In this document: positions 25,176 to 34,405 of the stretch, piece by piece | Position numbering within the stretch: position 1 is the stretch's first letter | Layout: each line of letters opens with the position of its first letter | DNA from: Bradyrhizobium ottawaense | GTDB taxonomy: Bacteria; Pseudomonadota; Alphaproteobacteria; Rhizobiales; Xanthobacteraceae | Assembly (NCBI RefSeq): GCF_002278135.3 | Contig: NZ_CP029425.2 | Span: 5,928,001-5,992,000 of the forward strand | Length of the DNA stretch: 64,000 bases | Direction: 5' to 3' | Made by a program: the position numbers and the translations under genes | Notes under the pieces: generated by a model | Databases searched by the model: none | Told to the model about the DNA's origin: nothing | The model's input: the letters and a program-made list of their open reading frames with translations, nothing else

Positions 25176-25970
25176 CTACCGCCCCTCGAATTTGGGCTCG
25201 CGCTTCTCCATGAAGGCCTTCATGCCCTCGGCCATGTCCTGGGTTTTGAACAGCGGCAGGAGCTGGAGATAGACGTGGTGGACATGGTCGTGGAAATTCT
25301 CGTTGAGGCCCATCCGCATCATGCGCTTGGAGGCCTGCACCGCGAGCGGCGCGTTGGCGGCGATCTCGCGGGCGACCGCCGTGGCGCGGCTCATCAACTC
25401 GGCATCCGGCACGACCTCGTTGGCGAGGCCCCATTCCAGGCACTCGCGCGCGCCGAGCGTGCGGCCGGTGAAGATGAGCTCTGAAGCCTTGGCCCAGCCG
25501 AGCATGCGCGGCAATAGCCAGGTGCCGCCGGATTCCGGCACCACGCCGCGCTTGACGAAGGCGGCGGCGAGCTTGGCGGATTCCGCCATGATGCGGATGT
25601 CGCAGCCGAGCGCGGTGTCCATGCCGTAGCCGGCGGCGCCGCCGTTGACGGCGCAGATGGTCGGCTTGTCCATCGCCTGCAGCACCGTCGGCGGCGTGTT
25701 GCGCAGGTTGATCGTGGTCGGCGAGGACGCGGCGCTGAGGCCGTTGCCGTCACGCTCCTTGCGGAGGTCGAGGCCGGCGCAGAACGCCCTGCCCTTGCCG
25801 GTGAGGATCACGACGCGGACGTCCTTGTCCTCGTTGGCTTCGGTCAGGAGCCGCGCCAGATCGTTGAGCATCGGGCCGGAGATCGTGTTCATGCGCTCCG
25901 GCGCGTTCAGCGTGATGGTCGCGATGTGATCGGCGACTTCGTAGAGCACTTCGTTCGCGGCATCGGTCAT
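25176..25970 (-). CDS. Enoyl-CoA hydratase/isomerase family protein
   Basis: A 264-residue crotonase. The oxyanion-hole segments are GRAFCAGLDL near 65 and NGGAAGYGMDTALGCD near 110; VVPESGGTWLLPR holds a Glu at the usual catalytic position. It probably hydrates or isomerises enoyl-CoA. ATG 25970 (MTDAANEVLYEVADH) is used; upstream in-frame codons run into a palindromic element. It follows the acyl-CoA ligase on the same strand, separated by that element, and could belong to one degradation unit. Confidence 0.88.
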   Translation of the reverse strand: MTDAANEVLYEVADHIATITLNAPERMNTISGPMLNDLARLLTEANEDKDVRVVILTGKGRAFCAGLDLRKERDGNGLSAASSPTTINLRNTPPTVLQAMDKPTICAVNGGAAGYGMDTALGCDIRIMAESAKLAAAFVKRGVVPESGGTWLLPRMLGWAKASELIFTGRTLGARECLEWGLANEVVPDAELMSRATAVAREIAANAPLAVQASKRMMRMGLNENFHDHVHHVYLQLLPLFKTQDMAEGMKAFMEKREPKFEGR

Positions 25971-25996
25971 GACAAATGTTTCCTCGTCCCTGATCT

Positions 25997-26091
25997 CGTA
26001 GGGTGGGCAAAGGCGCGCCTGCGCCGTGCCCACGATCTGTCAACGTATTCTGATCGAGATGGTGGGCACGCTCCGCTTTGCCCACCCTACG
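25997..26091. repeat. Palindromic element, CGTAGGGTGGGC type
   Basis: Arms CGTAGGGTGGGCAAAG and CTTTGCCCACCCTACG, with the inner hairpin GCGCCGTGCCCAC/GTGGGCACGC. It lies between the crotonase and ligase genes. Confidence 0.82.
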
Positions 26092-26107
26092 GGTCCTCGT
26101 CGAATTG

Positions 26108-27652
26108 TCAGATCTTCCGCCCCGCCTGCTCCCAATAGGGATCGCGCAGGCGGCGCTTGAAGATCTTGCCGGAATCCTCGCGCGGCAGGCCAGTGCGGAT
26201 CTCGATGTGCTTGGGCACCTTGTAGTCGGCAAGATGCGCCTTCAGCGCGGCGCGAACACCTGCAGCATCCAGCGTGACGCCGGCTTGCGGCTCCACCACC
26301 GCCATCAGCGCCTCGCCGAACTCGGCATCGGGGATGCCGAACACGGCGCAATCATGCACGCCTGATACGGCGTGCAGCACGGACTCGATCTCGGCGGGGT
26401 AGATGTTGACGCCGCCCGAGATCACCATGTCGCGCTTGCGGTCGCAGATGAAGACGTAGCCGTCCGCGTCGATATAGCCGACGTCGCCCGAGGTGATGAA
26501 GCCGTCGCGGTCGATCTCGGCGCGCTTCTCCGGTTTGTTGTGGTAGGTGAAATCGGCGAGATCGGTCATGCGCGAATAGATCTCACCGATCTCGCCGACG
26601 CCGAGCACGCTTCCGTCCTCACCAAGGAAGCGCAGCTCGGCGCCGGGCGAGATTTTGCCGACGGTACCGGGCTTCTTCAGCGCGTCCTCGGAGGTCGCGA
26701 ACGTCACCGCGCTGGATTCGGTCGAGCCGTAGAATTCGTAGATCACCGGCCCCCACCATTCGATCATGGCGCGCTTGACGTCGGCCGGACAGGGCGCGGC
26801 GGCATGGATGACGTGGCGCAAGGAAGAGACATCGTACTTCCTGCGCACCGCCTCCGGCAGCTTCATCAGGCGGATGAACATGGTCGGCACCATGAAGATC
26901 GTGTCGATTCTGTAGTGCTCGATCAGTTCGAGGAATTCCTCGGCCTCGAAGCGCGGCATCAGCACCAGCGCGCCGCCGAGCTTGCCGGCGCGGATGCCGA
27001 AGGAATTCGGCGCGGAGTGATAGAGCGGCCCCGGCAGGATCGCGCGGGCGCCGGGCTTGAGCCCGTAGATCATCGCGCGCATGCGCTCGCCGGCGGCCTG
27101 CTGCTCCGGCGTCGGCGCGTTGCGCCGCACGCCCTTGGGATGGCCTGTGGTGCCCGAGGTGTAGATCATGTTCATGGGCTGCGGCACCACGGGGCCGTCA
27201 TAGGGCTGGAATTGCGCGAGCCAGGCTTCGAAATCGATGGCGAAGTCCGGCGTCTTCAGATGATCGGGATCGATCTTGTAGCTGGACAGGATCTCCGGCG
27301 GCGTCGGCACGCTGAGCACGGTGACGCCCTCAGGGATCGCATCGCGCAAGGCGTGCAGCATGTCGGCATGTCCGATCAGGACGGACGTGCCGGTGTCATC
27401 AAGGATGTAGGTGATCTCCTCCGGCTTGAAGTGCCAGTTGATCGGAACGCCATAGGCCCCGAGCCGCATCGCGGCGTAGGCGGCCTCTAGGAAGGCGATG
27501 TCGTTGCGCATCAGCATGCAGACGCAATCGCCTTGGCGGACACCGATCTTGGCGAGGCCTGAGGCGATGCGGTCGGCGCGGTTGGCGACCTCAGTGTGGG
27601 TTCGGCGGCGCTCGCCGGAGACGATGCCGAGGAATTGGGGCGTTTCGCTCAT
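26108..27652 (-). CDS. Acyl-CoA synthetase (AMP-forming)
   Basis: A 514-residue ANL-superfamily ligase that activates a carboxylic acid to its CoA thioester via an acyl-adenylate. Motifs are IYTSGTTGHPKGV (P-loop), YEFYGSTE (adenine site), TSGDVGYIDADGYVFICDRKRDMVISGGVNIYPAE (hinge) and the catalytic Lys region EDSGKIFKRRLR near the C-terminus. ATG 27652 gives MSETPQFLGIVSG. Neighbouring crotonases suggest a fatty or aryl-alkanoic acid substrate; specificity is not visible. Confidence 0.9.
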   Translation of the reverse strand: MSETPQFLGIVSGERRRTHTEVANRADRIASGLAKIGVRQGDCVCMLMRNDIAFLEAAYAAMRLGAYGVPINWHFKPEEITYILDDTGTSVLIGHADMLHALRDAIPEGVTVLSVPTPPEILSSYKIDPDHLKTPDFAIDFEAWLAQFQPYDGPVVPQPMNMIYTSGTTGHPKGVRRNAPTPEQQAAGERMRAMIYGLKPGARAILPGPLYHSAPNSFGIRAGKLGGALVLMPRFEAEEFLELIEHYRIDTIFMVPTMFIRLMKLPEAVRRKYDVSSLRHVIHAAAPCPADVKRAMIEWWGPVIYEFYGSTESSAVTFATSEDALKKPGTVGKISPGAELRFLGEDGSVLGVGEIGEIYSRMTDLADFTYHNKPEKRAEIDRDGFITSGDVGYIDADGYVFICDRKRDMVISGGVNIYPAEIESVLHAVSGVHDCAVFGIPDAEFGEALMAVVEPQAGVTLDAAGVRAALKAHLADYKVPKHIEIRTGLPREDSGKIFKRRLRDPYWEQAGRKI

Positions 27653-27704
27653 TGTTGTTTTCCGATCTTTCGTCGGGTTGAAGGGCATCGAACCAACCAC
27701 GATC

Positions 27705-27803
27705 GTCATTCCGGGGCGCGCCTCTTGGCGCGAGCCCGGAATCCATACTCCCGATCGTGGTTATGGATTCCGGGCTCGATGCTTCGCATCGCCCCGGAAT
27801 GAC
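27705..27803. repeat. Palindromic element, GTCATTCCGG type
   Basis: Arms GTCATTCCGGGGCG and CGCCCCGGAATGAC, inner GAATCCATA/TATGGATTC. It sits 7 bp past the stop of the downstream-coordinate crotonase gene, between two minus-strand genes. Confidence 0.82.
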
Positions 27804-27809
27804 AGAAAG

Positions 27810-28619
27810 CTAATCCGCATACTTCGCCGCGCGCTTCTCCAGATTGGAGCGCACCGCCTCGGTCTGGTTCGCGCTGCCGATCAGCTTCTGCTGCTCGACC
27901 GACTCCGCGAGCAGCGCCGGACCCGGATCGACCGAGAGATTGTTCAGCAGTCGTTTTGCCGCGCGGATCGCATCGGGGCTCTTGCCGGCGATCTCGCGTG
28001 CGGTCTCCAGCGCCGCGGCGCGCGGGTCGTCGCAGATGCGCGTGGCGAGGCCGTATGTCATCGCCTCCTGCGCGGAGAAGATGCGCCCCGTATAGGTGAG
28101 ATCGCGCAGGATGTCGTCGCGCACGAGGCTCGCAAGGATCGGCGTGCCCGCCATGTCAGGCACGAGGCCCCATTTGATCTCCATGATCGACATCCGCGCG
28201 TCCGCCGAGAGGAAGCGCATATCGGCGCCGAGCGAGAGCTGGAAGCCGCCGCCGAAGGCGACGCCGTGCACGGCCGCGATCACGGGAACCGGAAGCTGGC
28301 GCCAGCCCCACACCGCCTGTTGCGGGAAGTTCGCCTGGCCGTGCGTGCGCTTGGTGAGATCGCGATTTTCGCCACCCGGAATTCCGTTGCCGCCCTTCTC
28401 CTTCATGGCGGCAAAACGCCCCATGTCGAGCCCGGCGCAGAACGCGCGGCCTTCGCCTGAGAGCACGACGACGCGCACGCTCTTGTCCTTCGAAAGCCGG
28501 TCCGTTGCGGCGACAAGGGCCTCGAACATGGCCTGATCCAGCGCGTTCATCTTGTCCGCACGCACCAGGCGCACGTCGGCGACGCCTTCCGAGATCGAGA
28601 TCGAGACGCGCTCTTCCAT
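27810..28619 (-). CDS. Crotonase/enoyl-CoA hydratase family protein
   Basis: A 269-residue crotonase-fold protein. The oxyanion-hole motifs are GRAFCAGLDM near 63 and HGVAFGGGFQLSLGADMRFL near 118. WGLVPDMAGTPILA has Asp where classic hydratases keep a Glu, as in several isomerase or dehalogenase-type members, so the reaction is uncertain. ATG 28619 follows a GGGAG-like site. It is divergent from the 2,4-dienoyl-CoA reductase-like SDR across 116 bp. Confidence 0.85.
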   Translation of the reverse strand: MEERVSISISEGVADVRLVRADKMNALDQAMFEALVAATDRLSKDKSVRVVVLSGEGRAFCAGLDMGRFAAMKEKGGNGIPGGENRDLTKRTHGQANFPQQAVWGWRQLPVPVIAAVHGVAFGGGFQLSLGADMRFLSADARMSIMEIKWGLVPDMAGTPILASLVRDDILRDLTYTGRIFSAQEAMTYGLATRICDDPRAAALETAREIAGKSPDAIRAAKRLLNNLSVDPGPALLAESVEQQKLIGSANQTEAVRSNLEKRAAKYAD

Positions 28620-28735
28620 GGATGAATTCTCCCTTAGTTCTTGCCTGTTCTTGTTCAGTGCCGCTTTACAGGACGCCGGCGGCCGGATTTAGTCAATCGA
28701 CCAATTAACTGACAATCCGTACGGGAGAAACAGCC

Positions 28736-29608
28736 ATGTTCAAGGAAAATCTTCTCGCTGGACGGCGCATTCTCGTGACCGGCGGCGGCACAGGTCTCGG
28801 CAAGGCGATGGCAGCACGCTTCCTCCAGCTCGGCGCCGAGGTGCACATCTGCGGCCGGCGCAAGATCGTGTGCGACGAGACCGCAACCGAGCTGATGGAT
28901 CTGTATGGCGGCCGCGTCACCAGCCACGGCGTCGACATCCGCAACGCGCTCGCGGTCGAGGAGATGGTGGAGACCATCTTCCGCGACGCGCCGCTGACCG
29001 ACCTCATCAACAACGCCGCCGGCAATTTCATCTCGCGCAGCGAGGACCTGTCGCCGCGCGGCTTCGATGCCGTCGCCAACATCGTCATGCACGGCACGTT
29101 CTACGTGACGCAGGCGATCGGCAAGCGCTGGATCGCCTTGAAGCAGCCCGGCAACGTGGTCTCAATCACCACGACCTGGGTGCGTAACGGCTCGCCCTAC
29201 GTCGTGCCGTCGGCGATGAGCAAGTCGGCGATCCATGCCATGACGATGTCGCTCGCGGCCGAATGGGGCCGCTACGGCATCCGCCTCAACACCATCGCGC
29301 CCGGCGAAATCCCGACCGAAGGCATGAGCAAGCGCATCAAGCCCGGCGACGAGGCCGGCGCGCGCACCAAGGCGATGAACCCGATGGGCCGCGTCGGCAC
29401 CATGGAGGAACTGCAGAACGTCGCCGTGTTCCTGATCTCCGGCGGCTGCGACTGGATCAATGGCGAGACCATCGCCATGGACGGCGCGCAGGCGCTGGCG
29501 ATGGGCGGCAATTTCTACCAGCTCCGCGACTGGAGCGACGACGACTGGAAAACCGCGCGCGAGAGCATCATGGCGCAGAACGAGAAGGATCGGGCGAAGC
29601 GGGGGTGA
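28736..29608 (+). CDS. SDR oxidoreductase, 2,4-dienoyl-CoA reductase-like
   Basis: A 290-residue short-chain dehydrogenase with TGGGTGLG at 15-22. Two features match peroxisomal-type 2,4-dienoyl-CoA reductases: INNAAGNF near 91-98, and an active site where the usual Tyr of YxxxK is Ser159 while Lys163 is kept (SAMSK). The enzyme family reduces dienoyl-CoA with NADPH, helping degrade unsaturated fatty acids. The ATG has a GGGAG ribosome site. The C-terminal tail after residue 255 (YQLRDWSDDDW) is an extra segment. Function fits the surrounding acyl-CoA genes. Confidence 0.86.
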   Translation: MFKENLLAGRRILVTGGGTGLGKAMAARFLQLGAEVHICGRRKIVCDETATELMDLYGGRVTSHGVDIRNALAVEEMVETIFRDAPLTDLINNAAGNFISRSEDLSPRGFDAVANIVMHGTFYVTQAIGKRWIALKQPGNVVSITTTWVRNGSPYVVPSAMSKSAIHAMTMSLAAEWGRYGIRLNTIAPGEIPTEGMSKRIKPGDEAGARTKAMNPMGRVGTMEELQNVAVFLISGGCDWINGETIAMDGAQALAMGGNFYQLRDWSDDDWKTARESIMAQNEKDRAKRG

Positions 29609-29667
29609 TGTCGCGTTGCAACAGCGTGGGGGTGTAAGGGGCTGACGCTCTACCCTCACCCTCAACT

Positions 29668-29808
29668 GTCGTCCCCGCGAGGCGGGGACCCATAACCACA
29701 GGGAGAGGTGCGAGGCGAGGCTGGTCACTCCGAGTCTTCGCCAAATCCTTGCTGCGGCGTATGGGTCCCGGATCTGCGCGCGCTTGGGGCGCGCTTGTCC
29801 GGGACGAC
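29668..29808. repeat. Palindromic element, GTCGTCCC type
   Basis: Starts GTCGTCCCCGCGAGGCGGGGA, contains CCCATAACCACAGGGAGAG and ends GTCCGGGACGAC. It lies between the SDR and the ligase on the same strand. Confidence 0.8.
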
Positions 29809-29883
29809 AACGGGGCCACCTTGTCTTCCCCCGCGGATGACGCCACACTCCCGGGCATAAGAACAAGACGCCACGGGAGAAAC

Positions 29884-31461
29884 ATGTCCACACAGCCATT
29901 GGCAACTCTTGCCGACATGGTGCGCGAACGCGCCAAGAGCCGCGGCAACGCCATCGCCTACGAGTTCGAGGGCCGCCTCACCAGCTTTGCCGAATTCGAC
30001 GCGAGGACCAACAAGGTCGCCAACGCGCTGATTGCGATGGGCGTGAAGAAGGGTGACCGCATCGCCTATCTCGGCAAGAACAGCGACCTCTATTTTGAGC
30101 TGCTGATGGGCGCGATGAAGGCCGGCGTGGTGACGGCGCCGGTGAACTGGCGGCTCGCGGGGCCCGAGGTCGCCTTCATCGTCGAAGATTGCAAAACCAC
30201 GGTGCTGTTCGTCGGGCCGGAGTTCATCACGCAGGTCCGCCAGATCAGGGATCAGCTGCCGGGCGTGCGCACGGTTATCACCACCGAAGGCGGCGCGCCG
30301 GAATGGCAGGACTTTGCGGCGTGGCGGGATGCGCAGAGCGGCGACGATCCCGGGGTGCCGATCGACACGAAAGACATCGCGATCCAGCTCTACACGTCCG
30401 GCACCACGGGCAAGCCGAAGGGTGCGATGCTGAGCCACGCCAACTTCCTCAACCTCGTGCAATCAGGCAATGCCGAGGACAAGCCGGAGTGGAACCGGTG
30501 GTCGACCGACGACGTCTCGCTGGTGGCCATGCCGGTCTTCCACATCGGCGGCTCCGGCTGGGGCGTGATGGGCCTCTATCACGGCGCCCGCGGCGTGATC
30601 GCGCGCGAGTTCGATCCGACCAAGGTTTTGGATTTCTTCGAGCTATCAGGCATCACAAAACTGTTCATGGTGCCGGCGGCGATGCAGTTCGTGGTGCGGC
30701 AGCCGCGCGCCAGGACGGTGGACTTTTCACGATTGAAATACATGCTCTATGGCGCCTCACCGATACCGGCGGCGCTGCTGAAGGAGTGCATCGAGGTCTT
30801 CAAATGCGGCTTCGTGCAGCTGTATGGGATGACCGAAACCACGGGCACCATCGTCGCGCTCCCGCCGGAGGATCATGTCGAGGGGCTGGAGCGGATGCGC
30901 TCGGCCGGCAAGGCGCTGCCGGGTATCGAGATCGCAATCCTCGACGTCGACGGCAAGCCGTTGCCGCCACGAGAGGTCGGCGAGATCGCGACGCGCTCGG
31001 GCTCCAACATGGCGGGCTACTGGAATTTGCCGGAGGCGACGGCGTCGACGCTGCGCAGCGACGGCTGGCTGCGCACCGGTGATGCCGGCTATATGGACGA
31101 GGACGGCTATCTCTACATCCACGACCGCATCAAGGACATGATCATCTCCGGCGGCGAGAACATCTACCCCGCCGAGGTCGAGAGCGCGCTGTGCGATCAT
31201 CCCGACGTCGCCGAAGCCGCGGTGATCGGCGTGCCCGACGACAAATGGGGCGAGGCGGTGAAAGCGGTTGTCGTGATGAAGCCCGGCAAACAGGCGAGCG
31301 CCACCGACATCATCAACTTCACCCGGACGCGCATCGCCGGCTACAAGACGCCGAAGAGCGTGGAGTTCTTTCCGGCGCTGCCGAGGAATCCGAGCGGCAA
31401 GATTTTGCGGCGGCAATTGCGGGAGCCGTATTGGGCGGGGAAGGATAGAAGGGTGAATTGA
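29884..31461 (+). CDS. Long-chain-type acyl-CoA synthetase
   Basis: A 525-residue AMP-forming acid-CoA ligase. Motifs are IQLYTSGTTGKPKGAML near 175, QLYGMTETTG near 317, LRTGDAGYMDEDGYLYIHDRIKDMIISGGENIYPAE, and the catalytic Lys in RNPSGKILRRQLREPYW at the C-terminus. ATG 29884 gives MSTQPLATLADMVRERAK; earlier in-frame codons lie in the palindromic element. With the SDR, dehydrogenase and crotonases around it, it likely activates a fatty acid. Confidence 0.9.
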   Translation: MSTQPLATLADMVRERAKSRGNAIAYEFEGRLTSFAEFDARTNKVANALIAMGVKKGDRIAYLGKNSDLYFELLMGAMKAGVVTAPVNWRLAGPEVAFIVEDCKTTVLFVGPEFITQVRQIRDQLPGVRTVITTEGGAPEWQDFAAWRDAQSGDDPGVPIDTKDIAIQLYTSGTTGKPKGAMLSHANFLNLVQSGNAEDKPEWNRWSTDDVSLVAMPVFHIGGSGWGVMGLYHGARGVIAREFDPTKVLDFFELSGITKLFMVPAAMQFVVRQPRARTVDFSRLKYMLYGASPIPAALLKECIEVFKCGFVQLYGMTETTGTIVALPPEDHVEGLERMRSAGKALPGIEIAILDVDGKPLPPREVGEIATRSGSNMAGYWNLPEATASTLRSDGWLRTGDAGYMDEDGYLYIHDRIKDMIISGGENIYPAEVESALCDHPDVAEAAVIGVPDDKWGEAVKAVVVMKPGKQASATDIINFTRTRIAGYKTPKSVEFFPALPRNPSGKILRRQLREPYWAGKDRRVN

Positions 31462-31468
31462 TCCCGCT

Positions 31469-31599
31469 GTCGTCCCGGACAAGCAAAGCGCAGATCCGGG
31501 ACCCATAGCCCCAGGGAGAAGTTTGGCGACGACTCGGAGTTACCAGTTCGCGACAAACTTCTCCCTGAGGTTATGGGTCCCCGCGTACGCGGGGACGAC
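31469..31599. repeat. Palindromic element, GTCGTCCC type
   Basis: Arms GTCGTCCCGGACAAGC and GCGGGGACGAC with two CCCATA/TATGGG motifs and AACTTCTCCCTG inverted repeats inside. It lies between the convergent ligase and acyl-CoA dehydrogenase genes. Confidence 0.8.
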
Positions 31600-31626
31600 T
31601 CGCGGAGAGAGAACGCGCGATAACAG

Positions 31627-32901
31627 TCAATGCTTCCCCGGCCCCATATAGCCGAACAGGAATCCCGCGACCTTCCGCATCTGGATCTCCTCGCTGCCTT
31701 CGGTGATCCGGTAGCGGCGGTGGTGGCGGTAGATGTGCTCGAACGGCTTGTGGCGTGAATAGCCCATGCCGCCGTGGACCTGCATGGCGCGGTCGGCGGA
31801 TTCGCAGCAGAGGCGGTTTGCCCAGTAATTGCACATCGAGACGCGGTCGGAGAGCGTGCGCTCGATCTGCTCCTCGGTGAGCTGGTCCATCTCCCAGGCG
31901 GTCTTGCGGATCAGAAGGCGCAGCATCTCGGCTTGCGTGGCAAGCTCGACCAGCGGGAACTGGATCGCCTGGTTCTCGGCCAGCGCCCGGCCAAACGGTT
32001 TTCGCTCGCGCGCATACTTTACACTCTCGTTGATGCAATAGACGGCCGCGCCGAGCGAGCTCGCCGCCTGACGGATACGGTTCTGGTGGACAAAGCACTG
32101 CGCCAGCGACAGGCCGCGGCCGACCTCGCCGAACAGCGCGTCCTCCGGCACGAACACGTCGGTGAAGCTGACGCGCGGATGATCCGTCGGCATGTTGAAG
32201 GTCCACATGTACTCCTCGACCTTGACGCCGTGGCTTTTGGCCGGAACCAGGAAGCAGGTGATGCCGCGGGCATCGCCGTCATTGCCGCTGGTGCGCGCAA
32301 ACAGCGCGCAGTGCGTCGCGACGTGCATGCCTGTGGTCCACATCTTCTCGCCGTTGATGATCCAGCCCTTGACGTTGTCGCGGGTCGCGGGCACCGCGCG
32401 CGTCTCCATGTGGGTGGCGTCGGAGCCGTGATGCGGCTCGGTGAGGCCGAAGGTGATGCGGTACTTGCCCTTGATCGAACCGTCGATCATCGCCTTCTGG
32501 TCGTCGCGGCCATAGCGGTCGAGCATGGTGACGACGGGGAAATTGCCGACGATGGAGTGCTCGTTCTGGAGATCGTTGTGCAGGCCGAGACCCTTCGCCG
32601 CAAAATGCTCGCGGATCACGGCCATCCAGAGGTTGGAGCCGTCCTTGCCGCCATACTGCCTGGATACCGGAAAGCGGAGATGCCCGGCGGCATCGGCGAG
32701 ATCCTTGGCCTTGCGCAGCAGCGCCTCCCATTCATGGCGCGGCAGGCCGCCATTCTCGAAATCGGTGCGCGCCCATTCGCGGCGATGATCGAAGAAGCGG
32801 ATGTTGTCGTCGGCCTCTTCCAGCGGCTTGATCTCGCGTTCGATGAAACGATCGAGCTCTGCGAGATAGGCGACGAGATCGGCAGGCAATGAGAAATCCA
32901 C
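31627..32901 (-). CDS. Acyl-CoA dehydrogenase family protein
   Basis: A 424-residue FAD-dependent acyl-CoA dehydrogenase. FAD and substrate motifs are FGLTEPHHGSDATHMETRA near 150, GWIINGEKMWTTGMHVATH near 180, RIRQAASSLGAAVYCI near 275 and ADRAMQVHGGMGYSRHKPFEHIYRHHRRYRITEGSEEIQ near the C-terminus, where the catalytic base is expected. The N-terminal HRREWARTDFENGG differs from short-chain enzymes and suggests a branched or bulky acyl-CoA. It is divergent from a crotonase gene across 213 bp with no clear regulatory site. Confidence 0.9.
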   Translation of the reverse strand: MDFSLPADLVAYLAELDRFIEREIKPLEEADDNIRFFDHRREWARTDFENGGLPRHEWEALLRKAKDLADAAGHLRFPVSRQYGGKDGSNLWMAVIREHFAAKGLGLHNDLQNEHSIVGNFPVVTMLDRYGRDDQKAMIDGSIKGKYRITFGLTEPHHGSDATHMETRAVPATRDNVKGWIINGEKMWTTGMHVATHCALFARTSGNDGDARGITCFLVPAKSHGVKVEEYMWTFNMPTDHPRVSFTDVFVPEDALFGEVGRGLSLAQCFVHQNRIRQAASSLGAAVYCINESVKYARERKPFGRALAENQAIQFPLVELATQAEMLRLLIRKTAWEMDQLTEEQIERTLSDRVSMCNYWANRLCCESADRAMQVHGGMGYSRHKPFEHIYRHHRRYRITEGSEEIQMRKVAGFLFGYMGPGKH

Positions 32902-33114
32902 AGGTTCTCTCCCGGATTGATTTTATCGTTTTGCGTTAAGGCGCTAGGCGCGTTTCGGCTTCGTGCGATTAAGCTGAGAAGAGCGCGTGCAAGTCAAGCA
33001 AAGCGAGGCGTGTGACGCGCGCAAGGCGCATCAGCGCAATTCGATGGTGCTCCAGCGCCGACGCGCGGTAGTATGCGGTCAATATTCCTTGACGAGAAAA
33101 TGCGGGAGCGCGCG

Positions 33115-33894
33115 ATGGAGCTGAAATTCTCAAGAGTGGAACGCAAGGGGCCGGTCACGATCGTCACACTGTCGCGTCCCGAGGTCTACAACGCGCTGCA
33201 CACCGACGCGCATTTCGAGCTGCAGAAGGTATTTGACGATTTCTCCGCGGATGCCGAGCAATGGGTCGCGATCGTCACCGGCGCCGGCGACAAGGCGTTC
33301 TGCGCCGGCAACGATCTGAAGTGGCAGGCGGCGGGGGGCAAGCGCGGCTGGGACAAGGGCGGCTTTGCCGGCCTCACCGCGCGCTTCGACTGCGACAAGC
33401 CTGTTATCGCAGCGGTGAACGGCGTCGCCATGGGCGGCGGCTTCGAGATCGCGCTGGCGTGCGACCTCATCATCGCCTCGGAGAATGCGACCTTCGCCCT
33501 GCCCGAGCCGCGCGTCGGCCTTGCCGCGCTCGCCGGCGGCCTGCACCGGCTGCCGCGGCAGATCGGGCTGAAGCGCGCCATGGGCATGATCCTCACCGCG
33601 CGCCATGTCAGCGCCAAGGAAGGTTTTGAGCTCGGCTTCGTCAACGAGGTCGTGCCGCAGGGCGAAGCGCTGTCGGGCGCGCTGCGCTGGGCGGACATGA
33701 TCACCAAGAACTCGCCGATGTCGATCCGCGCGTCCAAGCAGGCGATCCAGAAGGGACTCGGCGTCTCGCTGGAGCAGGCGATCGAGGAACAGCGGGAGTA
33801 TCCGGCGGTGAAGGCGATGGTGGCCTCGCAGGACTACATCGAAGGCCCGAAGGCGTTCTCGGAGAAGCGGCCGCCGAAATGGGTGGGGAAGTGA
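33115..33894 (+). CDS. Enoyl-CoA hydratase-related protein
   Basis: A 259-residue crotonase. The segments are DKAFCAGNDLKWQ near 60 and NGVAMGGGFEIALACDLIIASENATFALPEPRVGLAALAGGLHRLPRQIG near 100-150. The LAALAGG sequence replaces the usual Glu-containing loop, as in carnitinyl- or other specialised crotonases, so plain hydration is not assured. ATG 33115 (MELKFSRVERKGP) follows GGGAGCG. A palindromic element follows its stop by 14 bp. Confidence 0.85.
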   Translation: MELKFSRVERKGPVTIVTLSRPEVYNALHTDAHFELQKVFDDFSADAEQWVAIVTGAGDKAFCAGNDLKWQAAGGKRGWDKGGFAGLTARFDCDKPVIAAVNGVAMGGGFEIALACDLIIASENATFALPEPRVGLAALAGGLHRLPRQIGLKRAMGMILTARHVSAKEGFELGFVNEVVPQGEALSGALRWADMITKNSPMSIRASKQAIQKGLGVSLEQAIEEQREYPAVKAMVASQDYIEGPKAFSEKRPPKWVGK

Positions 33895-33908
33895 CCGCGC
33901 TTTGCGCG

Positions 33909-34014
33909 GTCATTCCGGGGCGCGCCGACAGGCGCGAGCCCGGAATCCATCGGGCGGCAGAACGCGCGGATCAACGGATTCCGGGCTCGTCGCTACGCGA
34001 CGCCCCGGAATGAC
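33909..34014. repeat. Palindromic element, GTCATTCCGG type
   Basis: Arms GTCATTCCGGGGCGCG and CGCCCCGGAATGAC with inner CCCGGAATCC/GGATTCCGGG. It lies between the convergent crotonase and DUF6285 genes. Confidence 0.82.
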
Positions 34015-34024
34015 GGGGCGCCGC

Positions 34025-34402
34025 CTACCCGCCCCGCCCCAGCTCACGCTTGTACGACGCGTAATTCGGCTGATCGACGGCGAGCTTGTCCATCGTGGTC
34101 GCCCACAGGTGCTCGGCAAGGCCCGGCGTTGCGAGGTCGACCTCGCCCTTGGCGATGCGCTCGGCGAGCGCGTGGTTGAGTTCGGTCACCGAGCCGTCGA
34201 TGCCCAGCAGCGCGCGCAGGCGCGCCACTTCCTCAGCATCACTCCCCTCCTCCCGCGTCAGCTGTCGCGTGACGAGGTCGAGGATGTTGATGGCGACGCG
34301 CAGCTTGAAGGCCTGGTGACCGCTGATCAGCGGCGTGATGTCGTTGCGCAAGAAATCGGCGACCGATTTGGTCAGCTCGATCGGGGTCGGTTCGTCCTGC
34401 AT
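34025..34402 (-). CDS. DUF6285 small protein, phosphotransferase partner
   Basis: A 125-residue, mostly helical protein (MQDEPTPIELTKSVADFLRNDITPLISGHQAFKLRVAINILDLV...) of the DUF6285 family. Such proteins are encoded directly after acyl-CoA-pathway phosphotransferases of the APH fold. In Pseudomonas putida the small LvaB is needed with the kinase LvaA to phosphorylate 4-hydroxyvaleryl-CoA; that this protein does the same is inference from size, family and neighbours. It starts 3 bp after the phosphotransferase stop, so the two are co-translated. Confidence 0.78.
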   Translation of the reverse strand: MQDEPTPIELTKSVADFLRNDITPLISGHQAFKLRVAINILDLVTRQLTREEGSDAEEVARLRALLGIDGSVTELNHALAERIAKGEVDLATPGLAEHLWATTMDKLAVDQPNYASYKRELGRGG

Positions 34403-34405
34403 GCG

